A stretch of 18,180 nucleotides of DNA from DASQDT01 sp036380435. GTDB lineage: Bacteria > Acidobacteriota > Blastocatellia > Pyrinomonadales > Pyrinomonadaceae. The DNA lies in contig DASVES010000285.1 in NCBI GenBank assembly GCA_036380435.1, forward strand, positions 1-18,180. Direction: 5' to 3'. The translations under genes were made by a program, and so were the position numbers. Shown here in pieces: positions 1-7,176 of this stretch (position 1 is the first letter of the stretch; each line of letters starts with the position of its first letter). The notes under the pieces are model-generated. The model was not told the DNA's origin, did not search any database, and saw only the letters and a program-made list of their open reading frames with translations.

Positions 1-333
1 ACTGATCGCCTTGTTCAGGTACTCCCTAACCAGCGCACCATTCGTGCCGTAGTAGCGCACCGAGGCGATGCTTATAGGATTTTGAGCATCCGTGTTCCGG
101 ATGCTGAGCGTGGCGCTTAAGTTGATCACGCGGCTTTTATCACGGGCGTAGATGTGCGAATAGACGGGCACGTAAATCGTCTGCCCAACGATCGGAGTGC
201 CCTCGCCTCCCGTTACCACGTTGGATTCAGTCCTCACGGGCGCGGGTTGAGACGCGTCTTGCCGTTCTGCCTGCCGCGACGCGCAGGCAGTCAAGGCGAG
301 AAGATATAGGGTCACCAAAGCAAGCTTTAACAT
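1..333 (-). CDS. DUF3124 family lipoprotein, 3' end outside window
   Basis: This frame is open for 111 codons from an ATG at 333 to the window edge, so the C-terminus is missing. A GGAG lies 7 bases before the ATG. The first 20 residues form a lipoprotein signal (hydrophobic stretch, lipobox L-T-A-C with Cys17), so the protein should be an exported, lipid-anchored envelope protein. After a low-complexity linker comes GQTIYVPVYSHIYARD, then a segment containing LSATLSIRNTD and VRYYGTNGALVREYL, which I recognise as the start of DUF3124; function unknown. It follows the cardiolipin-synthase-like gene by 67 bases on the same strand with no clear terminator between, so co-transcription is likely. 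The domain assignment is from memory of the family pattern. Confidence 0.8.
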   Translation of the reverse strand, partial: MLKLALVTLYLLALTACASRQAERQDASQPAPVRTESNVVTGGEGTPIVGQTIYVPVYSHIYARDKSRVINLSATLSIRNTDAQNPISIASVRYYGTNGALVREYLNKAIS

Positions 334-400
334 CTCATTGCTCCAATCATGGGGCGGCTACTTTTTCCTTCGTCGCGCGTGAGATCATCTTCCGCCCGGC

Positions 401-1930
401 TTACTCTCTCTTCGACTCAATCTCTTGAGGAGCTTCCGCAACTCGGTGCGGCGCAGCTCGCTCATCAAGCGCGCCGGTTTCCTGCTTACCTTTTCGGCGG
501 TGCAGCTTGTAGCCTCTGTAAAGAAGCGAGAGGGCGATCCAAAGAAGGATGACGGTAACCGGATACACAAGCAGGCGCGGGAAGAACCAGAAGAGAATCG
601 CCAACGCCAGTAGCAGCGCGCCGGCAGTAACCATGATGCGCGCCTCGACGGGTTCGAGCACGCGCCGGTCGGTGAACGCCGCGCCGATGGCGTTGCCGAT
701 GCGGATCGCCCCGGCTGCCGCGCGCCCGCCGCTTCCACCGCCGCTCGTCATTACCGGATGGGGGTGAGGCGGCTCGCCGGGCGCACGCACCTTCCGTTTC
801 GCGTCCAAAACGACCTCGGTTGAGTTCTCCAAATCTTGTAGATAGGTCTCTTCCATCAAACGCGCGAAAGATTCGTCTTCAACAACGGCGTCCAGCTCGC
901 AGTTGCCGAACCAACTGGCGATGTTGAGATTCGTCGAACCCACCCGCGCCCAACGAGAGTCGGCGACCGCCGTCTTCGCGTGCAGCATCGTGCCGTTCCA
1001 CTCGAATACTCTCACTCCGGCTTCCAGAAGGGGACGATAACCCGCCCTCGATAAAGGTCTGAGGAGCGGGATGTCAGTCCCGTTCGGGACGAGCAGGCGC
1101 ACGTCAATGCCGTCTCGCGCTGCCGCTCTCAAAGCCTGCACGTAGGAGGTGGTTCCGGCGTAGTAGGCGTCCGTCAGCCACAAACGATTCCTCGCCAGCG
1201 CCGCGACGAGCTGATCCAAACGCAGCATCCCCGCCGTCGAAGGCACGCTCGCCACGACGCGCAACCTCATATCACCAGCCGGTGCGGGCGCGCCTCTGTC
1301 GGTTAGCTCCTGTTCGGGAATCGGTTCACCCATCATCGCCCAGACTTGCGCGAACGCCTGCTCAATGTCCGCGACCGCCGGCCCGCGCACTTCTACTCCC
1401 GTGTCGCGCCACGGTTCGATCCGCTTTTCGGGGACGCCGACCCACATCCGCCCGACGCACAAGCCCGTGATGAAACCTACCTGCCCGTCAACCCCGAGCA
1501 TCTTGCGGTGGTCGCGCGAGAGCCAGCCGAACGGAGAATCAAGGCGCGGCGGGTTGTAACAACGCACTTCGACGCCGCCCGCGCGCAAATGATTCCAGAA
1601 CTTGCGCGAAGTCTTACCGAAGCCGCCCATCCAGTCGTAGATGAGCCGCACGCGCACGCCCTCCCGCGCTTTGGCGGTCAGCGCGTCGGCGAACATCCAT
1701 CCCGTTTCGTCTTCGTGAATGATGTAGCTCTCGAAGTGGATGTATCGCTCCGCCGCGCCGATGGCTTCGAGCCACGCCGGGTAATTTTCGCGCGCGTCTA
1801 TGAGGAGACGAACGCTGTTGCCTGCGACGAGGGGAGCACCGGCCGCCCGCGAAAAGGCTTGGTCGGCAAGTTCGCGCACGGGCGGCACACTCGCCTGCTC
1901 TTTTCTTTCGCGTTGTAAGGTGGTGCTCAT
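401..1930 (-). CDS. cls: Phospholipase D family protein, cardiolipin synthase-like
   Basis: A 509-aa protein with two PLD catalytic motifs: HRKMLGVD at about residue 141 and HAKTAVAD at about 317, each followed by the usual Gly/Ser-Asn context (GSTNLN after the second). Two such motifs and about 500 residues fit a cardiolipin synthase, which joins phospholipid head groups at the inner membrane; another phosphatidyl-transferase is possible. The frame opens 8 codons earlier, but the ATG at 1930 has a strong AGGGGAGG just upstream and is preferred. The layout is unusual: there is no N-terminal membrane anchor as in ClsA; two hydrophobic helices lie at the C-terminus (about residues 433-449 and 453-470), followed by a basic tail. 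A hairpin at 1968-1997 separates it from the upstream gene. Confidence 0.85.
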   Translation of the reverse strand: MSTTLQRERKEQASVPPVRELADQAFSRAAGAPLVAGNSVRLLIDARENYPAWLEAIGAAERYIHFESYIIHEDETGWMFADALTAKAREGVRVRLIYDWMGGFGKTSRKFWNHLRAGGVEVRCYNPPRLDSPFGWLSRDHRKMLGVDGQVGFITGLCVGRMWVGVPEKRIEPWRDTGVEVRGPAVADIEQAFAQVWAMMGEPIPEQELTDRGAPAPAGDMRLRVVASVPSTAGMLRLDQLVAALARNRLWLTDAYYAGTTSYVQALRAAARDGIDVRLLVPNGTDIPLLRPLSRAGYRPLLEAGVRVFEWNGTMLHAKTAVADSRWARVGSTNLNIASWFGNCELDAVVEDESFARLMEETYLQDLENSTEVVLDAKRKVRAPGEPPHPHPVMTSGGGSGGRAAAGAIRIGNAIGAAFTDRRVLEPVEARIMVTAGALLLALAILFWFFPRLLVYPVTVILLWIALSLLYRGYKLHRRKGKQETGALDERAAPHRVAEAPQEIESKRE

Positions 1931-1967
1931 CGCCTCCCCTGAGCACGAAGTCAACTGAATAGGAGCA

Positions 1968-1997
1968 AAGGCGAACGCTCACCTGAGCGTTCGCCTT
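1968..1997 (-). terminator. Perfect 14-bp stem hairpin, likely terminator
   Basis: The sequences at 1968-1981 (AAGGCGAACGCTCA) and 1984-1997 are perfect reverse complements with a 2-base centre. Read on the minus strand the stem is followed by TTTGCTCCTATT, a weak U-rich tail. It lies after the stop of the small membrane protein (2089) and before the RBS of the PLD gene, so it probably ends the EEP operon. It may act in either direction, as both flanks are short and modestly T/A-rich. Confidence 0.65.
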
Positions 1998-2088
1998 ACC
2001 GTTACTGGAACCGGAAGCCTTACTGCCTTCGGTCTGCCGAATCACCAGCCTATGAGGCAGCTCGACAACTCACGCCCGGCGCCCCACC

Positions 2089-2574
2089 TTAACGTGGCGG
2101 CGCGCCCCCTACCGCCTGACGGTACTTGTTATAGAGGTCAGCCAGCCGGTCGGCGGAGGCCGGGTCGCTGCGCGCCAGCAGCGTGATCGTGTCGTCGCGC
2201 GTGTCAATAAATATCGAACGCAGAGTGTTTTGTTGCGTCTCGTTGAAGACTGAATCGCGCCCGCGCTCGATCTCCGCTCGCAAGTTCGTGAAGAAATCGC
2301 TGGCGGCTTGGCGGGCAGGCTCATACTCGCCGCGTCTGGCGTCAATCGCGGCGTTCGCCAAAGTGTTCTGCAAGGTGCTGATGCGTAGCGCGGCTTGCGC
2401 CGCGTCACGCTCGCGGGCGCGCTCACGCGCCGTCATCCACATGGGGACGAGTCCGACCAGAAAGACCACGAGCAACACCGCGGCGTAGAGTATCAACCGC
2501 CTGACGCGCTCGTTCTGCCAGATGGAATTGCCGCTGCTCCGGCTCGTCGGTTCAGTCTCTCTTGCGCTACTCAT
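2089..2574 (-). CDS. Small single-pass membrane protein with helical domain, unknown function
   Basis: A 161-aa protein whose ATG is preceded by AGGAGA at 6 bases. Residues 1-25 are polar. Residues 26-48 form one clear transmembrane helix (core LILYAAVLLVVFLVGLV). The rest is charged and predicted helical, beginning with an Arg/Glu-rich stretch (TARERARERDAAQAAL) that looks like a coiled coil, and ends in a Pro/Arg tail. No catalytic motif is visible and I do not recognise the family. It starts 24 bases after the end of the EEP-fold gene on the same strand, so the two are very likely one transcript; the hairpin at 1968-1997 would end it. It could be a membrane partner or scaffold, but that is a guess. 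Confidence 0.75.
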   Translation of the reverse strand: MSSARETEPTSRSSGNSIWQNERVRRLILYAAVLLVVFLVGLVPMWMTARERARERDAAQAALRISTLQNTLANAAIDARRGEYEPARQAASDFFTNLRAEIERGRDSVFNETQQNTLRSIFIDTRDDTITLLARSDPASADRLADLYNKYRQAVGGAPPR

Positions 2575-2598
2575 GTAGTTTCTCCTCGAATGAAATGT

Positions 2599-4218
2599 TT
2601 AATTCCCTTTCGTTGCTACGGCGCGCCTTCGCTTACCTCTAGCGGGCCGCGGCTCATCGAGCGGCAGGTCAACCATCATGGGCGCGTGGTCGGAGATGCG
2701 ATCCGTCAGGGCGTCGTTTAGGCTCTTCAGCGTCCGCCCGAAGTGCGGGGCGAAGCGGTGCGGCTGTTCATCGTCGTCGGGTTCCGTGAGCGCGAATGGT
2801 TTGACGAAAATCCAGTCGAGTTTGAACTTGCCGACGAACGCCACTGTGCGCTCCACCTCGTATGTCGTAATGAACCCCTTATCGCCCCGCTGGTTCGAGT
2901 TCGCCAAGGTGTCGTCCTTTTCGCCGACGGAGCGTCCGCGCTCGCCGCGAAAATCGAAGGCGCCCCCGTCCGCGAAGCGGAAGTCTTTCAGGCGGTCGAA
3001 GAACCCGGCTTCGGGGTTAGAGGCGACGAGCGGGATGCTGCGCACGGTCGGGTCGGCCTGCTTGCGGTAGGTGTTCAAGCCCCCGAGCAGCATTGTCGGC
3101 AGCTTGATGCCGGTCAGGATTCCCAGTCCCTGCTTGATCCAGAAATCTCTGCTGCCGAGCCGTTTCTTCAACAGACGCTCCGCCGAAAGCGGCGTTCCGT
3201 CCTGCGTCGAGGTGTTCATATCACCGGCAACGACGACCGTGCCGGCAGTGTCTTTGATCCGCGCGAGAAGTTCTTCGAGCTGTTTGCGGCGACCTTCGGG
3301 CTTGGTCTTGTCTTCCAGATGCGTGGCGACGACGACCAGCCGCCCGCCGGGGATGCGCTCGTCGGCGATCTCAGCCGTCAACATCATGCGCCCCCCGCGC
3401 CGTACTTCCCGTCGAATTTTTTCCTGAAACACCAGCTCGCCCGCCTTGCGCTTGCCGGCTTCGAGCGGTCTGACGCTTTCCAGTTCGTCTTTGTACCAAT
3501 CGTGCGGCTGTTGCTCGAATGGTTCGAGCCGGACGTTCTCTAACGGGAAGCGGCTGAGGATGGCGTTGCCGTGCAGTCCCCGGTAGCGCCCTCGGTTAAC
3601 GCTGATCTCCGCGATGAGTTTGGCGGCGTCTTCCGGCGGCAGTTCTTCAAACTTTTCCAGCCCCAGCGCAATCGGGTCAACCTCGACGAACTCGACGCCG
3701 TAGGCGTAGTTCATCCCAAGCGCAGACGCCAAATCCTCGGCCACGTTGCGGTAGTCCGTGCGCCTCATCCCGAAGTCCACTTCGTTGAGCACGATCACGT
3801 CCGCCTGCTTCAGAAGCTGAACCTGCTGCAAGATCAGTCCCCGCTTTTCACTTCCTCGGGGGTATTCGGACGAATCTATTAGTCGGGCGAAGGCTGCCGC
3901 GTCGGTGAACGCGAGCCTGATGGCTTCGTACTCTAGTCCGCGCTCGATGTTCCACAGGGCGACCCGCAGGAGCTGTCCGAGCTTCGCCGTGCTCGGCAGG
4001 AGCGGCCTCACCCCGCGCGCCGTCGCGGCGTTGCTGACGAACGGCGTCGTCAGCAGAAGACGTAGCTTGTTCTGCAAAGCCTCAGGCGGTGTCTCCTGCT
4101 CGTAGAGTTGGACGAGTTCGTCGTAGGTGAGCAACTCCGGCGCTTGTTGCCGCGCGGCGGCCGCGACGGGAATCAACAGACACGCGAACGAAGCGAGTAG
4201 CAGGAGCTTGAATTTCAA
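2599..4218 (-). CDS. Secreted endonuclease/exonuclease/phosphatase family protein
   Basis: About 539 aa with the full EEP (DNase I-like) motif set in order: LWNIERG with Asn near 90, LNEVD with Glu near 146, GNAILSRFP near 217, ATHLED with His near 300, GDMNTS (Asp 333, Asn 335), LDWIF near 467 and SDHAP near 509. Such enzymes cleave phosphodiester or phosphomonoester bonds with a divalent metal; nuclease, phosphatase and sphingomyelinase are all possible. The frame extends to an ATG at 4290, but the TTG at 4218 is a better start: GGAGAGG lies 7 bases upstream and it puts KFKLLLLASFACLLIPVAAA directly at the N-terminus as a signal peptide. The protein should be exported. It is first in a two-gene operon with the 161-aa membrane protein. 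The duplicated 47-bp element lies about 230 bases upstream. Confidence 0.87.
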   Translation of the reverse strand: MKFKLLLLASFACLLIPVAAAARQQAPELLTYDELVQLYEQETPPEALQNKLRLLLTTPFVSNAATARGVRPLLPSTAKLGQLLRVALWNIERGLEYEAIRLAFTDAAAFARLIDSSEYPRGSEKRGLILQQVQLLKQADVIVLNEVDFGMRRTDYRNVAEDLASALGMNYAYGVEFVEVDPIALGLEKFEELPPEDAAKLIAEISVNRGRYRGLHGNAILSRFPLENVRLEPFEQQPHDWYKDELESVRPLEAGKRKAGELVFQEKIRREVRRGGRMMLTAEIADERIPGGRLVVVATHLEDKTKPEGRRKQLEELLARIKDTAGTVVVAGDMNTSTQDGTPLSAERLLKKRLGSRDFWIKQGLGILTGIKLPTMLLGGLNTYRKQADPTVRSIPLVASNPEAGFFDRLKDFRFADGGAFDFRGERGRSVGEKDDTLANSNQRGDKGFITTYEVERTVAFVGKFKLDWIFVKPFALTEPDDDEQPHRFAPHFGRTLKSLNDALTDRISDHAPMMVDLPLDEPRPARGKRRRAVATKGN

Positions 4219-4428
4219 GGCGGGGCCTCTCCGCGCAGGCCACGGATCTGCGAGCTTCTGTTTCTTTTGCCGATTTCCTGTCACGCGCACTCGATTGTAG
4301 TCTCCGAAGTAGTGTGCCGGATTGACGATTCGCCGGGGCCTGGTGTTCTCCAGATGCGGCAGACCACCTCCCCGGCCGGCCGAATTGCTACCCGCAGCCC
4401 TCTCGATCCTGCTGGAAACGGATGCAGC

Positions 4429-4458
4429 AGATTAGCCGAATCCGAACGGGGCAGTCTT
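4429..4458 (-). promoter_or_regulatory. Candidate promoter of the EEP operon
   Basis: On the minus strand AAGACT (4458-4453) and TAATCT (4434-4429) are separated by 18 bases. The -10-like box fits TAnnnT; the -35-like box is poor, as expected for an activator-dependent promoter. The same arrangement, with GGAyTCGGCTA just before or into the -10 box, occurs after the second copy of the 47-bp element, and this recurrence is the main support. Confidence 0.4.
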
Positions 4459-4496
4459 TTCTCATCTTGACTTTTATTTTCTAATCTTGACTCTTT
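4450..4496 (-). repeat. 47-bp element, copy A (upstream of EEP operon)
   Basis: This is identical over 47 bases to 13674-13720 read on the other strand. Minus-strand reading gives unit 1 AAAGAGTCAAGATTAGAAAA, then unit 2 TAAAAGTCAAGATGAGAAAA, then GACTGCC. The units match at 17 of 20 positions and sit two helical turns apart. It is strikingly AT-rich against its surroundings. Weaker similarity continues outwards: GTGTGAGC at 4499-4506 and CAGGGCGGGCG at 4520-4530 both have matching counterparts beside copy B. Confidence 0.9.
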
Positions 4497-4592
4497 GTGT
4501 GTGAGCTTTCCCGGTGCGACAGGGCGGGCGCGAATATTTTCAGGTCGTTTGTGGCAGGCGGGCTCGGTACGTCGATGAACGCTTCCCGGATG

Positions 4593-4632
4593 ATCGCCGC
4601 GGGATGCTCCTTTGGGAGGACCCCGCGGCGAT
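4593..4632 (-). terminator. Hairpin directly after khtU stop
   Basis: ATCGCCGCGGG (4593-4603) pairs perfectly with CCCGCGGCGAT (4622-4632); the 18-base centre can itself pair CTCC with GGAG. It abuts the khtU stop codon at 4633-4635. There is no U-tract on the minus strand, so it may be a 3'-end stabiliser or a factor-dependent terminator rather than a classical intrinsic one. Confidence 0.55.
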
Positions 4633-5865
4633 TCATACTTGCGCTTCTTCGACTTCTTCGTCTGGCGTCTTCATCTTGCCAAGACGGCCGAAGAGCTTCG
4701 CAAACAGAGCGTAAATGCGCTCTGACTCTTTCGCCAATAACGGCGAAGCGCTCGCCAGAATCAACACATACAGAGCGGCGAACGGCTGCAAGACCGCCAT
4801 CAAGCCGCCGGCGAGAGCAAGGTTGACGATGATGATGGAAAACTCGCCGCGCGCGAGCAAAGTGAACCCGGTGTTGAGCGAGCCGACGGTTGACAGTTTG
4901 GCGCGCCTGCCGACAATCAATCCGGCGATGATGACGCCGACGAGCGAAAGCAGCGCCGCACCCGTAGCCAGCCACGCCGCTCCTCCCAAAGTGAACGGGT
5001 CAATCGAAAGACCGAAGCCGAAAAAGAAGATCGCGCCGAAGAAATCGCGGAACGGCACGACGAGTCGCTCCATTCGCTCGCTGTGCTCGGTCTCGCCGAG
5101 GATCAACCCCAGAAGCAGCGCGCCGATAGATTCGGCGACGTGAATGGTCTCGCCGAGTCCGGCGAGGAGGAACAGGCAGGCGAAAACCACGACGACGAAG
5201 ACCTCGTTCGAGGAGATGCTCAGAAGGCGGTTCAGGAGTGGCGTCGCCCACCTCCCGGCCACCATCAGGCCGATGATGAAGCCGAGCGCGATGCCGCCAG
5301 ACGAGAGAACTCCGCCGAGCGAGGTCGCGCCGCTCAGCACGATGCCGGAGATGAGTGACAGATAGACGGCGAGAAAAACGTCCTCGAACATCGTGATGCC
5401 GAGTACGATTTGGGTTTCGGGATTCGCCATGCGCCGGTAGTCGAAGAGGACTTTGGCGACGATGGCGCTCGACGAAACGGTCGTCAAGCCGGCGATAATC
5501 AGCGCCTCGCGCAGAGGAAAGCCCGCGAGATAGCCGAAGGTGAACCCGACGGTGAAATTGATGCTGACGTAGATCGTACCGCCCACGAGGATTGAGCGCC
5601 CCGCTTCGATCAAACGCGAGACGTTGGATTCCAGGCCGAGGTAGAAGAGCAGGAACAGGACGCCGATGCGCCCCATGTATTCGATCAGCGAACCGGTCTC
5701 GATGAAGCGGAAGTCGAAGACGCCGAACTGCGGGGCGTGAGGCCCGACCGCCATGCCGATGATGATCAGGAATGGGATGTTGGACAGGCCGAGTCTGTGG
5801 GCGAGCACGACAGCGAAAGCAATCAGCACCAGCGCCAGGCCGATTTCTAAGATGATATTATCCAC
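4633..5865 (-). CDS. khtU: K+/H+ antiporter membrane subunit KhtU (CPA2 family)
   Basis: A 410-aa, very hydrophobic protein with about a dozen membrane helices. Features seen include the N-terminal IPFLIIIGMAVGPHAPQFG, the GRIGVLFLLFYLGLE segment and SSSAIVAKVLFD followed by ANPETQIVLGITMFEDVFLA, all hallmarks of the CPA2 Na+/K+:H+ antiporter family. It closely resembles Bacillus subtilis KhtU (YhaU) as I remember it. There is no C-terminal RCK domain; the regulatory TrkA-C domain is a separate protein encoded immediately upstream (khtT), 4 bases away. Start is GTG at 5865. It exchanges cytoplasmic K+ (or Na+) for protons and should protect against high pH, high salt or toxic electrophiles. 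Ion preference cannot be read from sequence. Confidence 0.9.
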   Translation of the reverse strand: MDNIILEIGLALVLIAFAVVLAHRLGLSNIPFLIIIGMAVGPHAPQFGVFDFRFIETGSLIEYMGRIGVLFLLFYLGLESNVSRLIEAGRSILVGGTIYVSINFTVGFTFGYLAGFPLREALIIAGLTTVSSSAIVAKVLFDYRRMANPETQIVLGITMFEDVFLAVYLSLISGIVLSGATSLGGVLSSGGIALGFIIGLMVAGRWATPLLNRLLSISSNEVFVVVVFACLFLLAGLGETIHVAESIGALLLGLILGETEHSERMERLVVPFRDFFGAIFFFGFGLSIDPFTLGGAAWLATGAALLSLVGVIIAGLIVGRRAKLSTVGSLNTGFTLLARGEFSIIIVNLALAGGLMAVLQPFAALYVLILASASPLLAKESERIYALFAKLFGRLGKMKTPDEEVEEAQV

Positions 5866-5869
5866 CGGC

Positions 5870-6370
5870 TCAACCCGCCCTTCCTTCGACCAGCAGGCGC
5901 TTGACGGCGTTGATCGTGCTGCGGTCGCCCGCGAGGATGAGCGTTGCGCCTTCGTTCAAGACGGTGTCGGCTTCAGGGTTGAGGCGCTTCGTTTGGTCTG
6001 CTTCAAGTATCGAGACGATGGACGCGCCCGTCGCGGTGCGAACCTGAAGGTCGCGGATAGTTCTGCCCACGCACGCCGCTCCTTTTTCAATCGTGAACCA
6101 CTCCAGCACGAGGTCTCCTAAGATGACCTCCGCCATCGGGAGGCTTCGCGGCACGTATGTCAGCCCGCCGATAATCCCGGCGATCTGCCGCGCCTCGCCG
6201 TCGGAGAGCCTCAAGACCGAGGCCGGGCGCTCCAGATTGCGGCGCGTGAAGTGATACAGCTCGCGCGTGCCGTCGTCGTGGATCACGACGACCAGCCGGT
6301 CACCGCTTATAGTCTCTACCTGAAACTTGCGCCCGACGCCGGGGAGAAACGCTTCGCTGATGGTGGACAT
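5870..6370 (-). CDS. khtT: K+/H+ antiporter regulatory subunit KhtT (TrkA-C domain)
   Basis: A 166-aa soluble protein with start ATG at 6370 (GGAAAGG about 10 bases upstream, AAGG very close). The N-terminal half (LPGVGRKFQVET, then VVVIHDDGTRELYHF, then SDGEARQIAGIIGG) matches the KhtT N-domain pattern. The C-terminal half (EWFTIEKGAACVGRTIRDLQVR, split here as EWFTIEKGAACVGRTI and RDLQVR, then LNPEADTVLNEGATLILAG) is an RCK-C/TrkA-C ligand-binding domain. In Bacillus this protein sits on the cytoplasmic face of KhtU and opens it in response to c-di-AMP or pH. Gene order khtT-khtU and the 4-base gap are as expected. Whether it binds c-di-AMP here is unknown. Confidence 0.9.
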   Translation of the reverse strand: MSTISEAFLPGVGRKFQVETISGDRLVVVIHDDGTRELYHFTRRNLERPASVLRLSDGEARQIAGIIGGLTYVPRSLPMAEVILGDLVLEWFTIEKGAACVGRTIRDLQVRTATGASIVSILEADQTKRLNPEADTVLNEGATLILAGDRSTINAVKRLLVEGRAG

Positions 6371-6565
6371 GACCTTGAGACCTTTCCGCGCCTCTCCGGG
6401 ATAATCTGAGACCCGGCGCGTTGACTACATCATTAGCTGTTCTTCAGTATCACAACACGTTTTCATAAATTTCACATGGGAGACTTGGTTTGCGGCGTCC
6501 CCCGCGCGAAATCATCTCATGCGTGCGCCCTACTACTATCGTAAGAGAGAAGTTTACGCCCGAAC
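6371..6565. other. 195-base spacer upstream of khtT
   Basis: It lies between the end of the three-helix membrane protein gene and khtT. It is AT-richer than its surroundings near 6440-6480 and should hold the khtTU promoter, but I see no convincing -35/-10 pair, no strong hairpin after 6566 and no copy of the 47-bp element. Confidence 0.4.
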
Positions 6566-6961
6566 TTACTTGCCGGCGACGAATAAATCCGCGTCATCCC
6601 CTGCCCGGACTTCCGCCGCTTCGGCCTTCTGTTTGTCCCGGCGCGAACCCGTAGCCGTCCGCATAAGAGCCACAGTAGTTATGAACACAATGGCGGGTAT
6701 CAACATTATCTCTAAATCGACAATATTCTCTAAGCCGTCTGCGACGTGAAGCCGCTCGTAGGCCGCAAGGGCCAGCAGCGCCAGCCCGTCGAGGACGAAG
6801 AGCACGCCGAGCGCGAAGTGGAAGATCGTCAGTGGCTTTTCCCCGTAGGATCGTGATCGCGTGGAGCGATCCTTAGAGTAGAGCGCACGCACTCTCGACA
6901 CGTGGTCGAAGCACAGCCAGCCGAAGAAGAGCGACAATGTCCCGACAGCTATCTCTAACAT
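6566..6961 (-). CDS. Three-helix membrane protein, unknown function
   Basis: A 131-aa protein with three hydrophobic segments: residues 2-20 (LEIAVGTLSLFFGWLCF), about 45-69 (FHFALGVLFVLDGLALLALA) and about 82-101 (EIMLIPAIVFITTVALM), then a charged tail. The frame also opens at a TTG at 6970, but the ATG at 6961 has GGGAGAAG about 10 bases upstream and the TTG lies too close to it. I do not recognise the family. It is the last gene of a run of same-strand small genes with the UspA protein; 30 bases separate it from the broken zinc-ribbon gene. Confidence 0.75.
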   Translation of the reverse strand: MLEIAVGTLSLFFGWLCFDHVSRVRALYSKDRSTRSRSYGEKPLTIFHFALGVLFVLDGLALLALAAYERLHVADGLENIVDLEIMLIPAIVFITTVALMRTATGSRRDKQKAEAAEVRAGDDADLFVAGK

Positions 6962-6991
6962 GACCCGCAAACTTCTCCCGATTTATCAGTG

Positions 6992-7175
6992 TCACCTTTT
7001 TAGCCCAGGTACGGGCGGCACTCTCGCCCCGCAGCGTGCGCGCTTAACCTCGCTCATCAACTTCTCTTTCGGCACGACCTGCCCAGCGCCCGCACTTCGG
7101 ACACCACCTCGTCAACATCTCCAGCGTCGTCCTTGCCGTCGTCTCGGCAATAATCCATCCAAAGATCGGGTTCAT
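6992..7175 (-). pseudogene. Frameshifted CPxCG zinc-ribbon protein, paralogue of the one at 8760-8951
   Basis: An ATG at 7175 with GGAGGGGA upstream begins one base after the UspA stop and reads 43 codons (starting MNPIFGWIIAETTART, then MLTRWCPKCGRW) to a TAA at 7044-7046. A second frame then carries VPKEKLMSEVKRARCGARV and ends with TGA at 6992-6994. Removing one G from the minus-strand GGG run (7082-7084) joins them into about 60 residues reading CPKCGRWQVVPKEKLMSEV. That aligns without gaps to the intact paralogue from MLTR through CPxCG, Q, E/L, V, C and PP. The paralogue's CERC motif is RARC here, so one metal-binding Cys is lost as well. The gene looks decayed; a sequencing error could explain the frameshift but not the Cys-to-Arg change. 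Confidence 0.7.
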
Positions 7176-7176
7176 C

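Larger units (their letters stand above)
4219..4632. other. 414-base intergenic region between khtU and the EEP operon
   Basis: No gene is supported here. Read on the minus strand it holds the hairpin after khtU (4593-4632), the duplicated element (4450-4496), a promoter-like pair (4458-4429) and then a GC-rich leader of about 200 bases before the TTG at 4218. The leader is open in the EEP frame for its last 72 bases, but the upstream ATG at 4290 has no good RBS and would bury the signal peptide. Confidence 0.6.

Noticed and set aside
349..738. Small open frames on both strands overlapping the end of the PLD gene
   Set aside because: They lie within or opposite the C-terminal coding part and lack RBS and domain evidence.
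2743..3543. A 266-codon plus-strand open frame opposite the EEP gene
   Set aside because: The opposite strand carries the full EEP motif set; this frame has no motif and no good start.
4450..4496. Reading the 47-bp pair as a mobile element (MITE or insertion sequence)
   Set aside because: No terminal inverted repeats, target duplications or transposase; the consistent orientation and matching promoter-like flanks favour regulation. A genome-wide count could reopen this.
4450..4496. Reading the tandem units as a CRISPR array
   Set aside because: Only two contiguous 20-bp units, no spacers and no cas genes.
6371..6565. Possible TTGTGA / TGATGT promoter pair for khtT
   Set aside because: The -10 match is poor and several equally weak alternatives exist nearby.
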